DNA of 64,000 nucleotides from an uncultured Bacteroidia bacterium (GTDB taxonomy: Bacteria; Bacteroidota; Bacteroidia; Bacteroidales; UBA932). The stretch spans positions 1 to 64,000 of the forward strand of contig CADAOA010000007.1 of assembly GCA_902789435.1 (NCBI GenBank), written 5' to 3'. The translations under genes and the position numbers were made by a program. The notes below the pieces were generated by a model. It saw only the letters and a program-made list of their open reading frames with translations. It did not search any database and was not told the origin of the DNA. Numbering within the stretch: the stretch's first letter is position 1; each line of letters opens with the position of its first letter. Below are positions 49,660 through 60,031 of the stretch, piece by piece.

Positions 49660-51937
49660 TGTTGGGGTTGTCCCTGTTGTAAATCATCACAGGGCCGTCA
49701 TTGTCCTTGTCAATCTCCATCTGATGGCGGCCTTCTTCGTCAAGGGCTTTGCGGCGGGCCTCTTCGTCTAGAGGTTCATTAGGATCCTGGTGCTGCTCCT
49801 TTTCCCTTCTTTCCCTTTCCAGGCGTTCCTGGTCTTCCTGCCTGATCTTCTGGGTGATAGAGCTGGAGATGGCCAGGATCTCCTTATAGGAATCGGAGAA
49901 GAAATCACGGGTCTGGTTATAGGAAGGGAAGCGCTGTTTTCTCAGTTTACCTCTGGTGGAAGGATGAACCTTGCGGGTGGTAAGTTCGCTTCTGGACTTG
50001 ATAAGCTGGTCTTCTCTCCAGTTGAAATCCCTGAGGCGCATCTTTTCCTGAGGGAGCTTGTATGTAGGGGTGACGTCGCTCTTTACGTTTTCTATGTAAC
50101 GGACACGCTCGATGGTCTGGTTGGCAAGCTTGGCGGTGAGCATGCGGCACTCCTTCTGGTTCAGAAGGGTGATGACGCTGTCTCTCTCCGCAAGGAATAT
50201 CATGGCCTGGACGCCACCCAGGGCATCGAAGCGGTAAACATCGTTATCCTTGAAGTAGGCAACCATTTCCGTACTCTTGATCTGATGGAAATGGATGGAG
50301 TCCTCCTTTGAAATGATGAAGGCGTTTTCTATGAGGTTGGCCTTGTAGATCTCGTTGTTGCGGATGGAAAGCTGGATGCTGTCCGAGGTGAACTGGGTCT
50401 TCTCCTCGTTCCAGAGTATAGGGTTGCGGTAGAAGCGGGCGATACTGTCTATTGTGGTGTATATCAAGGAGTCGCAACGGCCCCTAAGGTCGCTTCTGAA
50501 AAGCTTTACCTTATGGTGGACACTCAGGAAAGTAACCGCAGTGGTATCCGGCGGAGCTATGCTGTCAGTCTTTATGCTCAGCGAATCGGCCGCAAGGGAA
50601 TCTATTGCAGTGTTCAGGGAATCGGTTTGTCCCGGGACCAGAGGCCGGGAGCGGTCAAGCTGCTTGTCGAGCGCAGCCTGGTCGAACTTAGGCTCTGTAT
50701 CAGGATTTGATTCCGGATTTTCCTTTTTCTTTTTTGGAGGAGGCAGGATCTTGCCCATATTCTCCTTGTTGCGCTTGTAGGCATCGAGGTAAGCCTTGTT
50801 CTGGCGGTTGATCTCATCCATAGGATCGGTGTCGGCCAGTTGCCTGCGCTGCTTTGCCTGGGCAACCTCGCTGCTATCCACCTGGTTCATCGGGATCTGC
50901 CACATCTTCAGGGTATCACCAGCAATGAACAGGGTATCACGCTTGTAGATAGGCTGGTTGGTGAGGGTGTCGATACCGGTCTTCTCCTCGGAGTACATAC
51001 CTGCGGCGGCATTTTCAGTCATGTAGAGAAGCATCGGGCGCTGGACATAGACACCCTTGTCTCCCATAATGATGGCACTCTGGGCCTGGTCCCTGACCTG
51101 GACGTTGTCGTAAAGTTCGGCATTGCCGCTCTCGCGGTGATAATCTATCCAGCCTGCCCAGAGTTCCTGGTCCTGGGTGGCGATGTAATTGTCTGTCTTC
51201 AGGATAAGGGTCTTGCTCTTGGTGGCGTACTCCATGTTGTTGGAGAAGAGAGTGTCCCTGCCTTTCCAGGCCACGGTATTCTCCCCGAACATCGCAACTT
51301 CCTGGTTGGAATGGTATTCCACCATCTCGGACTTGAGGAAGATGGAGTCTGAATACATGTTGACGTCGTCGTTGAACATGAACATCTTCTCGGCCGAATC
51401 ATAGATTCCCTCAAGGCCTTCAACGATGTCTCCCTTGGCGGAACGCATGGCACCTCCGTTATAGAAAGTGGCCACGCTGTCTGCGGTGTTGTAGTCCAGG
51501 AAGCGGGTCTTCAGCTGGTCTCCCTTCTTGTTGTAGAGCTTTACCTCAGTACCACGGAACTGGACGATATTGTCATCAGCGATGTAGGTAGCGAAATCGC
51601 TGACCAGATAAGTGTCATTCTGGATGATCTGCACGTGCCCCATCGCGTCAATGACGTTGGCATTGACATCCCAGGCGGCACTGTCGCAGAGAAGATAAGT
51701 GTTGTTGTGAAGGAAACGTGCCGGGCCCATCACAATCCTGAAAGGCGATCCTCCTATCTCGGTGAGCTTGATGGACTTGGCCTCGATCAGGCGCACAAGG
51801 CTGTCGCGATCCTGGCCTAAATCCTGCGCGGTGGCTGAGGATGACGCCAGAAAGAGGAAGAGAACGGATAAGAAAGCACCGCAGAGGGCTTTTCCTCTGC
51901 GATTACAAATTGCTCTTATGACTCTTCCGGAAAACAT
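49640..51937 (-). CDS. OstA-like (LptA/LptD N-terminal domain) outer-membrane biogenesis protein
   Basis: 765 residues with a signal peptide (residues about 10-38, ASSSATAQD). Residues 45-360 are repeated OstA/LptA-type beta strands (FLHNNTYLLCDSAAWDVNAN, DAMGHVQIIQNDTYLVSD, YNGGAMRSAKGDIVEGLEG). This fold makes the beta-jellyroll that ferries lipopolysaccharide across the periplasm. The middle is charged and likely unstructured, followed by a second strand block at about 470-620. The last 150 residues are rich in Arg, Glu and Gln (RLERERREKEQHQDPNEP). No LptD barrel is present, so it probably acts as a periplasmic bridge or scaffold. The gene is 15 bases after the SurA-like PPIase; co-transcription fits joint envelope assembly. 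Confidence 0.85.
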   Translation of the reverse strand: MFSGRVIRAICNRRGKALCGAFLSVLFLFLASSSATAQDLGQDRDSLVRLIEAKSIKLTEIGGSPFRIVMGPARFLHNNTYLLCDSAAWDVNANVIDAMGHVQIIQNDTYLVSDFATYIADDNIVQFRGTEVKLYNKKGDQLKTRFLDYNTADSVATFYNGGAMRSAKGDIVEGLEGIYDSAEKMFMFNDDVNMYSDSIFLKSEMVEYHSNQEVAMFGENTVAWKGRDTLFSNNMEYATKSKTLILKTDNYIATQDQELWAGWIDYHRESGNAELYDNVQVRDQAQSAIIMGDKGVYVQRPMLLYMTENAAAGMYSEEKTGIDTLTNQPIYKRDTLFIAGDTLKMWQIPMNQVDSSEVAQAKQRRQLADTDPMDEINRQNKAYLDAYKRNKENMGKILPPPKKKKENPESNPDTEPKFDQAALDKQLDRSRPLVPGQTDSLNTAIDSLAADSLSIKTDSIAPPDTTAVTFLSVHHKVKLFRSDLRGRCDSLIYTTIDSIARFYRNPILWNEEKTQFTSDSIQLSIRNNEIYKANLIENAFIISKEDSIHFHQIKSTEMVAYFKDNDVYRFDALGGVQAMIFLAERDSVITLLNQKECRMLTAKLANQTIERVRYIENVKSDVTPTYKLPQEKMRLRDFNWREDQLIKSRSELTTRKVHPSTRGKLRKQRFPSYNQTRDFFSDSYKEILAISSSITQKIRQEDQERLERERREKEQHQDPNEPLDEEARRKALDEEGRHQMEIDKDNDGPVMIYNRDNPNNPQKDK

Positions 51938-51952
51938 AACGGGTTATTTCCC

Positions 51953-53332
51953 CTATTTGGCTTCCTTGATCCAGCCCTTGCTCTCGAACGGACAATCGCG
52001 GAACATCTCGTCTATGCGGATGAAGGTGGTCTTCTGCTTTTCCTCAACAAACTTCTTGAGGGCTTCCTGCTGCTTGATGTTCTGGGCGAAATTCTGGACA
52101 ACCACGAAGTCGCGGTCCACGTCTGCGGTATGGGACGGGATGATTTCCTCCAGACGGATGATCTTGAAGATGGTCTGGCCTCTTCCCTCGTTGTCCTGGC
52201 TCTCGAACGGAGCGGAGATGTCTCCGATCTTCATATCCTTAAGCACCGCATAGTCAGATGGTTTGAGCATATCCTTCTCAAAGAAGGTGCTGCCTGTGTT
52301 CTCATCTACCATCTGGCCGCCGTTGAGGTAGGACTTAGGGTCCTGGGAGAACATCCTGGCTGCCCTTTCAAAAGTCATGGTGTCGGTCAGGATGGCCGTG
52401 CGGATACTGTCCAGACGGGTAAAGCACCTTTCCTGCTCAGCAGTAGTAAACTTTGGCTTGAGGAGGATGTGGCGGGCGTTGAACATATCGCCGTTCTTCT
52501 CTATCATCTGAATCAGGTGGAATCCGTCCGGGGTTTCCACGATCTGGGAAATCTGTCCTTCCTTAAGGCTGACGGCGGCGTCTGAGAAAGCCGGCCAGTA
52601 CATGGCCTTTGGAGCCATTCCCAACTCTCCGCCTCTGATGGCGGTCTCCTTGTCGTCTGAGTAAAGTGCTGCAAGTGAAGAGAATCTCTCTCCGTTAAGC
52701 ACCCTCTGGCGGAACTCCAGAAGTCTCTCCTTAACCGCCATGACAGCATCTTCCTTGTTCGGATAGAGAACTATGTGACGCAGACGGTACTGGGTCGAAA
52801 TCATAGGAAGGGAATCCTTGTCCACCTTCTTGTAGAAACGGCGCACCTCGCTTGGAGTCAGGTTAGGGACCTTGTTGATGATTTCCCTCTGCTCCTGCTG
52901 GATGAGGCTCTGTTCGCCGAGGATATTCCTCCAGTCTTCCTTCAGGCGGAAGAGTGGCTTCTTGAAGTAAGCCTCGGTCTGCTCCTGGCCTCCCATACGG
53001 TAGAGGACATTGTCTACCCTCTCCTGAAGCTGAACCTCCACCATATCTGAAGCAATGGTCAGGGAGTCCAGCTTTGCCTGATTGAGGAAAAGCTTCTGCT
53101 GGAGGGTCTGCTCCAGGATATTGCACCTCATCTTCTTCTCGTCTGTAGGCGCCACTCCGCTGGCCAGCATCAGCTGAACCTGCTCCTCTATCTGGGAGAG
53201 CAATATGGATTCGTTGCCGATAAGGGCTACCGTCTTGTCTATGAGTCCGTTCTTGTAAACCTGGGCTTTAGCCGATGAAAGCGTAAGCACCAGTATAGCT
53301 GCAACAACTGCAGAAAATCTTCTAAGGAACAT
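51953..53332 (-). CDS. SurA-like periplasmic peptidyl-prolyl isomerase
   Basis: 459 residues with a signal peptide (residues 1-23, LSSAKA). A SurA-type N-terminal chaperone domain (DKTVALIGNESILLSQIEEQ near 33, NILEQTLQQKLFLNQAKLDS) is followed by two parvulin domains. The first is at about 175-275 (STQYRLRHIVLYPNKEDAVM ... GGELGMAPKAMYWPAF). The second is at about 285-395 (FNARHILLKPKFTTAEQERC, SYLNGGQMVDENTGS). SurA proteins escort outer-membrane beta barrels through the periplasm. It precedes the OstA-like gene in one operon, and guaB starts only 26 bases upstream of it, so it may also be read from the guaB promoter. Confidence 0.92.
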   Translation of the reverse strand: MFLRRFSAVVAAILVLTLSSAKAQVYKNGLIDKTVALIGNESILLSQIEEQVQLMLASGVAPTDEKKMRCNILEQTLQQKLFLNQAKLDSLTIASDMVEVQLQERVDNVLYRMGGQEQTEAYFKKPLFRLKEDWRNILGEQSLIQQEQREIINKVPNLTPSEVRRFYKKVDKDSLPMISTQYRLRHIVLYPNKEDAVMAVKERLLEFRQRVLNGERFSSLAALYSDDKETAIRGGELGMAPKAMYWPAFSDAAVSLKEGQISQIVETPDGFHLIQMIEKNGDMFNARHILLKPKFTTAEQERCFTRLDSIRTAILTDTMTFERAARMFSQDPKSYLNGGQMVDENTGSTFFEKDMLKPSDYAVLKDMKIGDISAPFESQDNEGRGQTIFKIIRLEEIIPSHTADVDRDFVVVQNFAQNIKQQEALKKFVEEKQKTTFIRIDEMFRDCPFESKGWIKEAK

Positions 53333-53358
53333 CTGTTATAATTTTTTCAACTTTTTCA

Positions 53359-54870
<1,512 letters not shown>

Positions 54871-54886
54871 TTAAACAATAATTTGG

Positions 54887-54918
54887 CGAATATACTCATT
54901 TCTGCCCAAATGCCCAAA
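54887..54918 (-). promoter_or_regulatory. promoter TTTG-20-TATATTCG for guaB
   Basis: TTTG at 54915-54918 and TATATTCG at 54887-54894 (one mismatch to TAnnTTTG), 37 bases upstream of the guaB ATG. Confidence 0.6.
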
Positions 54919-54957
54919 TTCAACTTTTAGTTGAAACTTAAAGCCCGAGGTAAAATG

Positions 54958-55854
54958 TCAGCCCATGCGTTTGCGGAGCATGGCCAGGAGTTCCTGATAA
55001 CGGATCAGGCCCCAGCCCTTTTGGAGCGGAGAGAGATATCGCGGAGGAACCTCACCAGCAAAGCGGTCTATGTAAATGTCAGGCCTGAGACGGCCTATGA
55101 AATCTGCCATGAAATCCAGATACTCTTCCAGCGTGAACTCGTGGAAATCTTCCCTGTGGGCGGCAAACTCTTTCTCCATCCTTGTGCCGCGAATGATCTG
55201 CAACTGATGGAATTTGACTGCCGTCACGGGCAGGGTGTTGATAATCTGAGCCTCGTCCATCATCATGCTCAGCGATTCTCCCGGGAGCCCGAATATGAAG
55301 TGAGCGCACTGCGTCAGTCCCCTGCGGGAGGTCTCCTCCACCGCCTTTCGGGCACACTCGAAGTCATGTCCGCGGCCTATTCTCTCCAGAGTCTTGTTGT
55401 AGCAGCTCTCAATCCCGTATTCGACAATCACGATTTTTCCCGAATCCTGGATGCTCTGCAGAAGATCCAGCTTTTCGGAATCCACGCAGTCCGGGCGGGT
55501 TCCTACCACGATGCCTTCTATCAGAGGATGAGAAAGTGCCGTGGCATAAAGTTCCCGAAGCTTTTCCACCGGAGCATAGGTGTTGCTATATGGCTGGAAA
55601 TACGCAATGTACCTCTGGGCGTGCCGGTAACGCACCGTATGAAACTCAATGCCCTCGTCTATCTGCTGGAACAGCGGCTTGTCCGGAGTGCAGTAATTCG
55701 GATGAAAGGCATCGTTGAGGCAGAAAGAACATCCCCCCACTCCCTTTGTCCCGTCCCGGTTCGGGCAGGTAAAGCCAGCATCCACGACCACCTTCTGCAG
55801 CCGCGCCCCGTACTTCTTACGGAAATAGTCCACAAACGAATTCAACTCTGCCAT
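54958..55854 (-). CDS. TIGR01212 family radical SAM protein (YhcC-like)
   Basis: 298 residues. A radical SAM cluster motif in the extended spacing typical of this subfamily: FTCPNRDGTKGVGGCSFC near residues 28-44 (CxxxxxxxxxCxxC variant). Also VGTRPDCVDSEKLDLLQSI near 137, IVEYGIESCYNKTLERIGRG near 155, and CAHFIFGLPGESLSMMMDEA near 195. The family is close to Elp3-like/coproporphyrinogen-like radical enzymes and its reaction is not established. Third gene of an operon (lipoprotein > phosphoesterase > this), 15 bases after its neighbour. Confidence 0.92.
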   Translation of the reverse strand: MAELNSFVDYFRKKYGARLQKVVVDAGFTCPNRDGTKGVGGCSFCLNDAFHPNYCTPDKPLFQQIDEGIEFHTVRYRHAQRYIAYFQPYSNTYAPVEKLRELYATALSHPLIEGIVVGTRPDCVDSEKLDLLQSIQDSGKIVIVEYGIESCYNKTLERIGRGHDFECARKAVEETSRRGLTQCAHFIFGLPGESLSMMMDEAQIINTLPVTAVKFHQLQIIRGTRMEKEFAAHREDFHEFTLEEYLDFMADFIGRLRPDIYIDRFAGEVPPRYLSPLQKGWGLIRYQELLAMLRKRMG

Positions 55855-55869
55855 CGCCGAACAACAGAC

Positions 55870-56679
55870 TCAAGGAGTCGGAATAAAGCGGCAGTCTATG
55901 CCGTCTTTTGTAACCTTAATGACTTCATAGCCGGAATAACCGCGGTCCAGGGGCATCCCAACCGGTCCGGCCGTCACGAAGCGGATACCTTCAACTGTCG
56001 TGTCATAGTCCATGTGAGTATGCCCGGCGAAGACCGCATCCACACCGTACTTCTTGAAAAGGGCTATATACTTTTCCCTGGAACCGGATGGCCCTTTGTG
56101 GAAGTTGAAGTAATCGTTTTCCTCATCGATGCTTTCCCGGATCACAGGGCAATGCAGGAAGACGAAGACGTATTTGTAGCGGCGGACTTTCCGGAGCTCC
56201 CATTCCAGCCACCTGAACTGTTCTTCCTCAGCCTTTTCCTGTCCGTCCTTGATGCAGTTGGAGTCAAATCCGATGAAAGCGCAGCCGCCCAGACGGAAGG
56301 AGAACCGTTCATAGCCTCTCTGCTGAAGATAGCGGGAGTGGTTTCCCGGAGTCCACGGGCGGATGTCGTGATTGCCGGGAATTTCATACACCGGAACTTT
56401 TATCTTGGCACGGTTGGCTCTGTAGATGGAATCCTGGCACGTGTCAGAGGCATCGTCGATGAGGTCTCCGGTAATGACCACGCACTTGGGATTCAAGATA
56501 TTGACAGCCTCAGCCGCTCTGTTGAAAAGAGAGTCGGACTTCACAAAGCCGGGAGTGGTGTCCCTGAACCCGATCTGCGGGTCTGTCATCTGGACGAAAG
56601 TGAACTCCGAGAACCTAGGGCTGCACGACGCCAGAAGGCAAAGTGTCATGAACAAGCTGAGGACTGTATGCTTTCTCAT
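55870..56679 (-). CDS. calcineurin-like metallophosphoesterase, lipoprotein
   Basis: 269 residues. Lipoprotein signal with LLASC at residue 15-19. Metallophosphoesterase motifs in order: FVQMTDPQIGF near 28 (here DxQ rather than DxH), VVITGDLIDDASD near 70 (GDxxD), IPGNHDIRPW near 98 (GNHD), FLHCPVI near 150 (H), and FAGHTHMDYD near 192 (GHTH). The arrangement is that of the CSTP1/acid sphingomyelinase-like group of membrane-attached phosphoesterases. Probably periplasmic, facing the outer or inner membrane; substrate unknown. Lies 7 bases after the lipoprotein gene upstream. Confidence 0.92.
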   Translation of the reverse strand: MRKHTVLSLFMTLCLLASCSPRFSEFTFVQMTDPQIGFRDTTPGFVKSDSLFNRAAEAVNILNPKCVVITGDLIDDASDTCQDSIYRANRAKIKVPVYEIPGNHDIRPWTPGNHSRYLQQRGYERFSFRLGGCAFIGFDSNCIKDGQEKAEEEQFRWLEWELRKVRRYKYVFVFLHCPVIRESIDEENDYFNFHKGPSGSREKYIALFKKYGVDAVFAGHTHMDYDTTVEGIRFVTAGPVGMPLDRGYSGYEVIKVTKDGIDCRFIPTP

Positions 56680-56686
56680 ACGAGAA

Positions 56687-57502
56687 TTATTTGACTCTAT
56701 AGTAGAGAGTGCCGTTCACATAGAGAGCGTCCTTATCTCCGATGTATGCAACGGAATAGGTCATAGGAATATCCACAGTCCTTTCCAGCGGAACCAGAAG
56801 ATTTCCGTTTTCGTCATAGGCGGATTTCTTGTAGTCCCAGTCGGCTTTTATATACCATCCGTTCTCAATGGTTCCGGAATATACAGGGTTTGCTGCATCC
56901 TCTTCATATTGGTAGAGCTTGATGATATCTCCCTTGGTTTCCAGCGGCTCTTCAAACAGACCGTCAGTGAAATGGACACTGATTACATAGCAGCTGTCAT
57001 ACTTTTTCAGGAACTCCTCTGGGGCTGGTTCAAATTCCCATTTCTCATGATTCATTATGTATAAAGGCTGACCGTTTCTGTTTGATTTGAATATGGTGGC
57101 CAGATTGCCGTCTTTGTCTTTGAATACAGCTCTGTCACCCACGAGTTCCGTTGTCAGCTGGTTCTGGTTGTAGACCACCTTTTCGGCCTTGGACTTAGGG
57201 AAGATGAATGCGCCATAAACGTTGCCGTCTTCGGCTTCTTCCGGCTCAAATTTGTAGTTGTCCGCATCGTAGTCAAGGATAGAGATGAATTCGTTATTGT
57301 CATCGCAGATAAGATCTCCTTTCTCAAAATGGTAGCTGCTGGTTACATCGCTGAAATCTTCAGTGGCATAGTAGGCCGTCAATGTTCCGGCTGAAGGAGT
57401 GTTTACCGAAGCCGGCTGGGCCTGATTCCGGGTGTTGGACTTGCAGCAAACGGACAATGCCGCAACCGCAAAAATAGCTGAAAGGGAAAGTATTCTTTTC
57501 AT
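56687..57502 (-). CDS. lipoprotein of unknown function
   Basis: 271 residues with a lipoprotein signal ending SVCC (Cys near residue 19-20), then a Ser/Thr/Pro/Gln linker. The body is beta-rich with Tyr- and Asp/Glu-rich stretches (YYATEDFSDVTSSYHFEKGD, DEDAANPV-type acidic segments, TVDIPMTYSVAYIGDKDALY). I recognise no domain. First gene of the operon with the metallophosphoesterase and the radical SAM gene. Its promoter (TAACTTTG) is divergent from that of the NlpC/P60 gene. Confidence 0.75.
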   Translation of the reverse strand: MKRILSLSAIFAVAALSVCCKSNTRNQAQPASVNTPSAGTLTAYYATEDFSDVTSSYHFEKGDLICDDNNEFISILDYDADNYKFEPEEAEDGNVYGAFIFPKSKAEKVVYNQNQLTTELVGDRAVFKDKDGNLATIFKSNRNGQPLYIMNHEKWEFEPAPEEFLKKYDSCYVISVHFTDGLFEEPLETKGDIIKLYQYEEDAANPVYSGTIENGWYIKADWDYKKSAYDENGNLLVPLERTVDIPMTYSVAYIGDKDALYVNGTLYYRVK

Positions 57503-57520
57503 AGTGAATATGTGTTTTTA

Positions 57521-57545
57521 CAAAGTTATAAAATTTGTATATTTG
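57521..57545. promoter_or_regulatory. divergent -7 boxes TAACTTTG (-) and TATATTTG (+)
   Basis: Minus-strand TAACTTTG at 57521-57528 for the lipoprotein operon and plus-strand TATATTTG at 57538-57545 for the NlpC/P60 operon, 9 bases apart. The two transcription units probably compete for polymerase. Confidence 0.5.
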
Positions 57546-57567
57546 TTATCTGTAAATATTCATCGCG

Positions 57568-58782
57568 ATGAAAAAATTCTTCCTGCTGCTTTCCGCAGCC
57601 CTTCTGCTGAATGTTTCTGGTTTCTGCCAGAACGTTAACCAGCTGTTCAACAAGATCAACAACGAAGTGCGTGACACCTATGCTCCGGACGAGAGAGACA
57701 AGACCTACGAGGTTGCCCTGATAGACAACAAGGGCAAGCTGACCCTTGTGGGCTCAACCACTGAAAAGGAAGCTGTGGACGCCCTGCTTGCAAAGCTTTC
57801 CAAGGCCGGCATCAAGGCTGAGAACAAGATAGATGTGCTGCCGTCCAAAAAGCTCAACGGCAAGACCTACGGAATCGTATGCATGTCAACAGCCAGCTTC
57901 AACTGCGGCGGAAGCTTCAGCGCCGAGAGCGGAACGCAGGCCCTGATGGGTATGCCGGTCAGGATCCTGGAGGAGAACAATGACGACTGGTACCGCTGCA
58001 TCAATATGGAGGGCTACACTGCCTGGGTGATCACCCGCAGCGTAAAGGCAATGACCGAGGAAGAATACAAGGCCTATCTGGCAAAACCGAAGGTTTTCGT
58101 AAATACCAAATACTCAACCCTGTATTCCGAGAAGAATGTCAACAGCCTGCCGGTGAGCGACCTTGTCTGGGGATGTATCCTCATCGACGAGGGAAAGAGT
58201 GGTACCTGGAGGAAGGTTTCAGTGGCAGACGGCAGGACGGGATATGTTCCGGCATCTGACGTCGTTGACCTCAAGGCCTGGATAGACAGCGCCGTTCCTA
58301 CAGAGAAGAACATCGTGGAAACCGCCAAGCAGTTCTGCGGCTTCCCTTACGTTTGGGGCGGAACCAGCATCAAGGGCGTGGACTGCAGCGGACTTAGCAA
58401 GAGCGCATACTTCCTCAACGGATATGTCCTCAGAAGAGATGCGTCCCAGCAGTGCAAGACAGGAGACAGCGTGGACGTGAGCAAGTTTGTTGCAGGAAAC
58501 TACACCAAGGAGGCTCTTTCCAACCTCCGTCCAGGAGACCTGGTGTTCTTCGGACGCAAGGCCGAGAACGGAAGAAGGGAGAGGGTTACCCACGTAGCCA
58601 TCTACATGGGTGACGGAATGATAATCCACTCATCCAACATCGTCAGGATCAACAGCCTGATCCCTGGAGAAAAAGACTACTATGCCGGATCCAGGAGAAT
58701 GCTCAAGGCCCGCCGCATCATAGGAACCGCGGACCAGGGCAAGGGAGTGGTGAGCGTCAGGAACATCGGCCTGACCGAATAA
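57568..58782 (+). CDS. exported NlpC/P60 murein peptidase with SH3-like domains
   Basis: 404 residues with a signal peptide (residues 1-18, VSGFCQN). Two SH3-like beta domains lie at about 100-245. The NlpC/P60 catalytic domain is at 250-390: FCGFPYVWGGTSIKGVDCSG (catalytic Cys in DCSG near residue 275), VTHVAIYMGDGMIIHSS (His), with a further polar residue later. Relatives in Bacteroides cleave gamma-D-Glu-diaminopimelate in muropeptides. First gene of an operon with a dipeptide epimerase and an LD-carboxypeptidase. The start codon lies inside an ATCGCGAT word. Confidence 0.93.
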   Translation: MKKFFLLLSAALLLNVSGFCQNVNQLFNKINNEVRDTYAPDERDKTYEVALIDNKGKLTLVGSTTEKEAVDALLAKLSKAGIKAENKIDVLPSKKLNGKTYGIVCMSTASFNCGGSFSAESGTQALMGMPVRILEENNDDWYRCINMEGYTAWVITRSVKAMTEEEYKAYLAKPKVFVNTKYSTLYSEKNVNSLPVSDLVWGCILIDEGKSGTWRKVSVADGRTGYVPASDVVDLKAWIDSAVPTEKNIVETAKQFCGFPYVWGGTSIKGVDCSGLSKSAYFLNGYVLRRDASQQCKTGDSVDVSKFVAGNYTKEALSNLRPGDLVFFGRKAENGRRERVTHVAIYMGDGMIIHSSNIVRINSLIPGEKDYYAGSRRMLKARRIIGTADQGKGVVSVRNIGLTE

Positions 58783-58822
58783 TCGCAGAGAAATAACTGA
58801 TAAACATTTAAACATACACAAG

Positions 58823-60007
58823 ATGACCGACAGAAGAACTTTCTTGAAGAGCGCAGGACTGCTCACAGCTGCAGCCGCTCTTCTGAGTCCATCACAGATT
58901 TTCGCCCGGGCAAAGGGTGTTTCCAAACCGAGCGGAAAGAAAGAACTCGAACTGGAGTGGTGCCCTTTCACCGCCAAGATGAAGCACGTATTCACCATCT
59001 CCAACAGTTCCAGAACCACAACCCCTATCGTTCTGACAAGAATCACCTACGACGGATATGTAGGATACGGTGAAGCCGCCATGCCGCCATATCTTGGAGA
59101 GACCACAAACTCCGCGATCGACTACCTGAAGAAGGCAAGGCCGGTTCTGAAGAAGTTCAAGGATCCGTTCATGATCGGAGCAATCATGGCCGAGATGGAT
59201 GCCATCACCACCAACAACACCGCAGCAAAGGCTTCCATAGACATCGCCCTCCACGATCTGGTAGGAAACATCTTCGGACAGCCTTGGTGGAAGATATGGG
59301 GATTTGACCCTGCAAACTGCCCTTACAACTCCTTCACCGTAGGTCTGGCGGAAAGGGCTGAGGTTCTGGAAAAGGCAAAGGAAGCCGCTTCCGAAGGCCA
59401 TCTTATCAAGGTTAAGCTCGGAAGAAGCGAGGAACAGGACAAGATGATGATCAACACCATCCGCGAAGTCACCGACACCACAATCTGCATCGACGCCAAC
59501 CAGGGATGGAAGGACAAGCACTATGCCCTTGACATGATCAACTGGCTCGCCACCAAGAACGTGAACATGATCGAGCAGCCTATGCCTAAGCTGATGCTCG
59601 AGGAAACCGGATGGCTGACAGAGAGAAGCCCGCTGCCAATCATGGCCGACGAGGCCTGCCAGAGGCTCAGCGATGTACGCAAGCTCTACGGCCACTACTC
59701 CGGAATCAACATCAAGCTGATGAAATGTACAGGTCTGCACGAGGCAAGGGAGATGGTATCCCTGGCCCAGGCACTGGGAATGAAGCTGATGATCGGCTGC
59801 ATGACCGAGACTTCCGTCGCCATCGCCGCCGGAGCACAGATCGCTCCTGTCTGCGAATGGACCGACCTGGACGGCAACTGGCTGATTGCAAACGACGTGT
59901 TCCACTCCTCAACCGTAGTTGACGGAAGAATCGTTCCTTCATCCAAGCCAGGTCTCGGACTCGAGATGAACAAGGGCGTAGACCTCAAATATGCCGCAGA
60001 GGAATAA
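58823..60007 (+). CDS. L-Ala-D/L-Glu epimerase (dipeptide epimerase) with Tat-type signal
   Basis: A 394-residue enolase-superfamily protein. Barrel motifs: ASIDIALHDLVGNIFGQP near 135, LIKVKLGR near 195 (KxK-type catalytic Lys), CIDANQGW near 217 (metal Asp), MIEQPM near 245 (Glu), IMADEACQ near 270 (Asp). A second Lys is in INIKLMKCTG near 295. The N-terminus reads MTDRRTFLKSAGLLTAAAAL, a clear twin-arginine signal (RRTFLK). Dipeptide epimerases of this type are normally cytoplasmic, so export would be unusual. Together with the NlpC/P60 enzyme upstream it would process L-Ala-D-Glu released from peptidoglycan. Gap to the upstream gene is 40 bases. Confidence 0.9.
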   Translation: MTDRRTFLKSAGLLTAAAALLSPSQIFARAKGVSKPSGKKELELEWCPFTAKMKHVFTISNSSRTTTPIVLTRITYDGYVGYGEAAMPPYLGETTNSAIDYLKKARPVLKKFKDPFMIGAIMAEMDAITTNNTAAKASIDIALHDLVGNIFGQPWWKIWGFDPANCPYNSFTVGLAERAEVLEKAKEAASEGHLIKVKLGRSEEQDKMMINTIREVTDTTICIDANQGWKDKHYALDMINWLATKNVNMIEQPMPKLMLEETGWLTERSPLPIMADEACQRLSDVRKLYGHYSGINIKLMKCTGLHEAREMVSLAQALGMKLMIGCMTETSVAIAAGAQIAPVCEWTDLDGNWLIANDVFHSSTVVDGRIVPSSKPGLGLEMNKGVDLKYAAEE

Positions 60008-60031
60008 TCATTTATGTCCCAAGTAATAAAA

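Noticed and set aside
54931..56694. 587-codon open frame on the plus strand
   Set aside because: Antisense to the radical SAM and phosphoesterase genes, both with intact catalytic motifs; the frame also crosses the gap between them.
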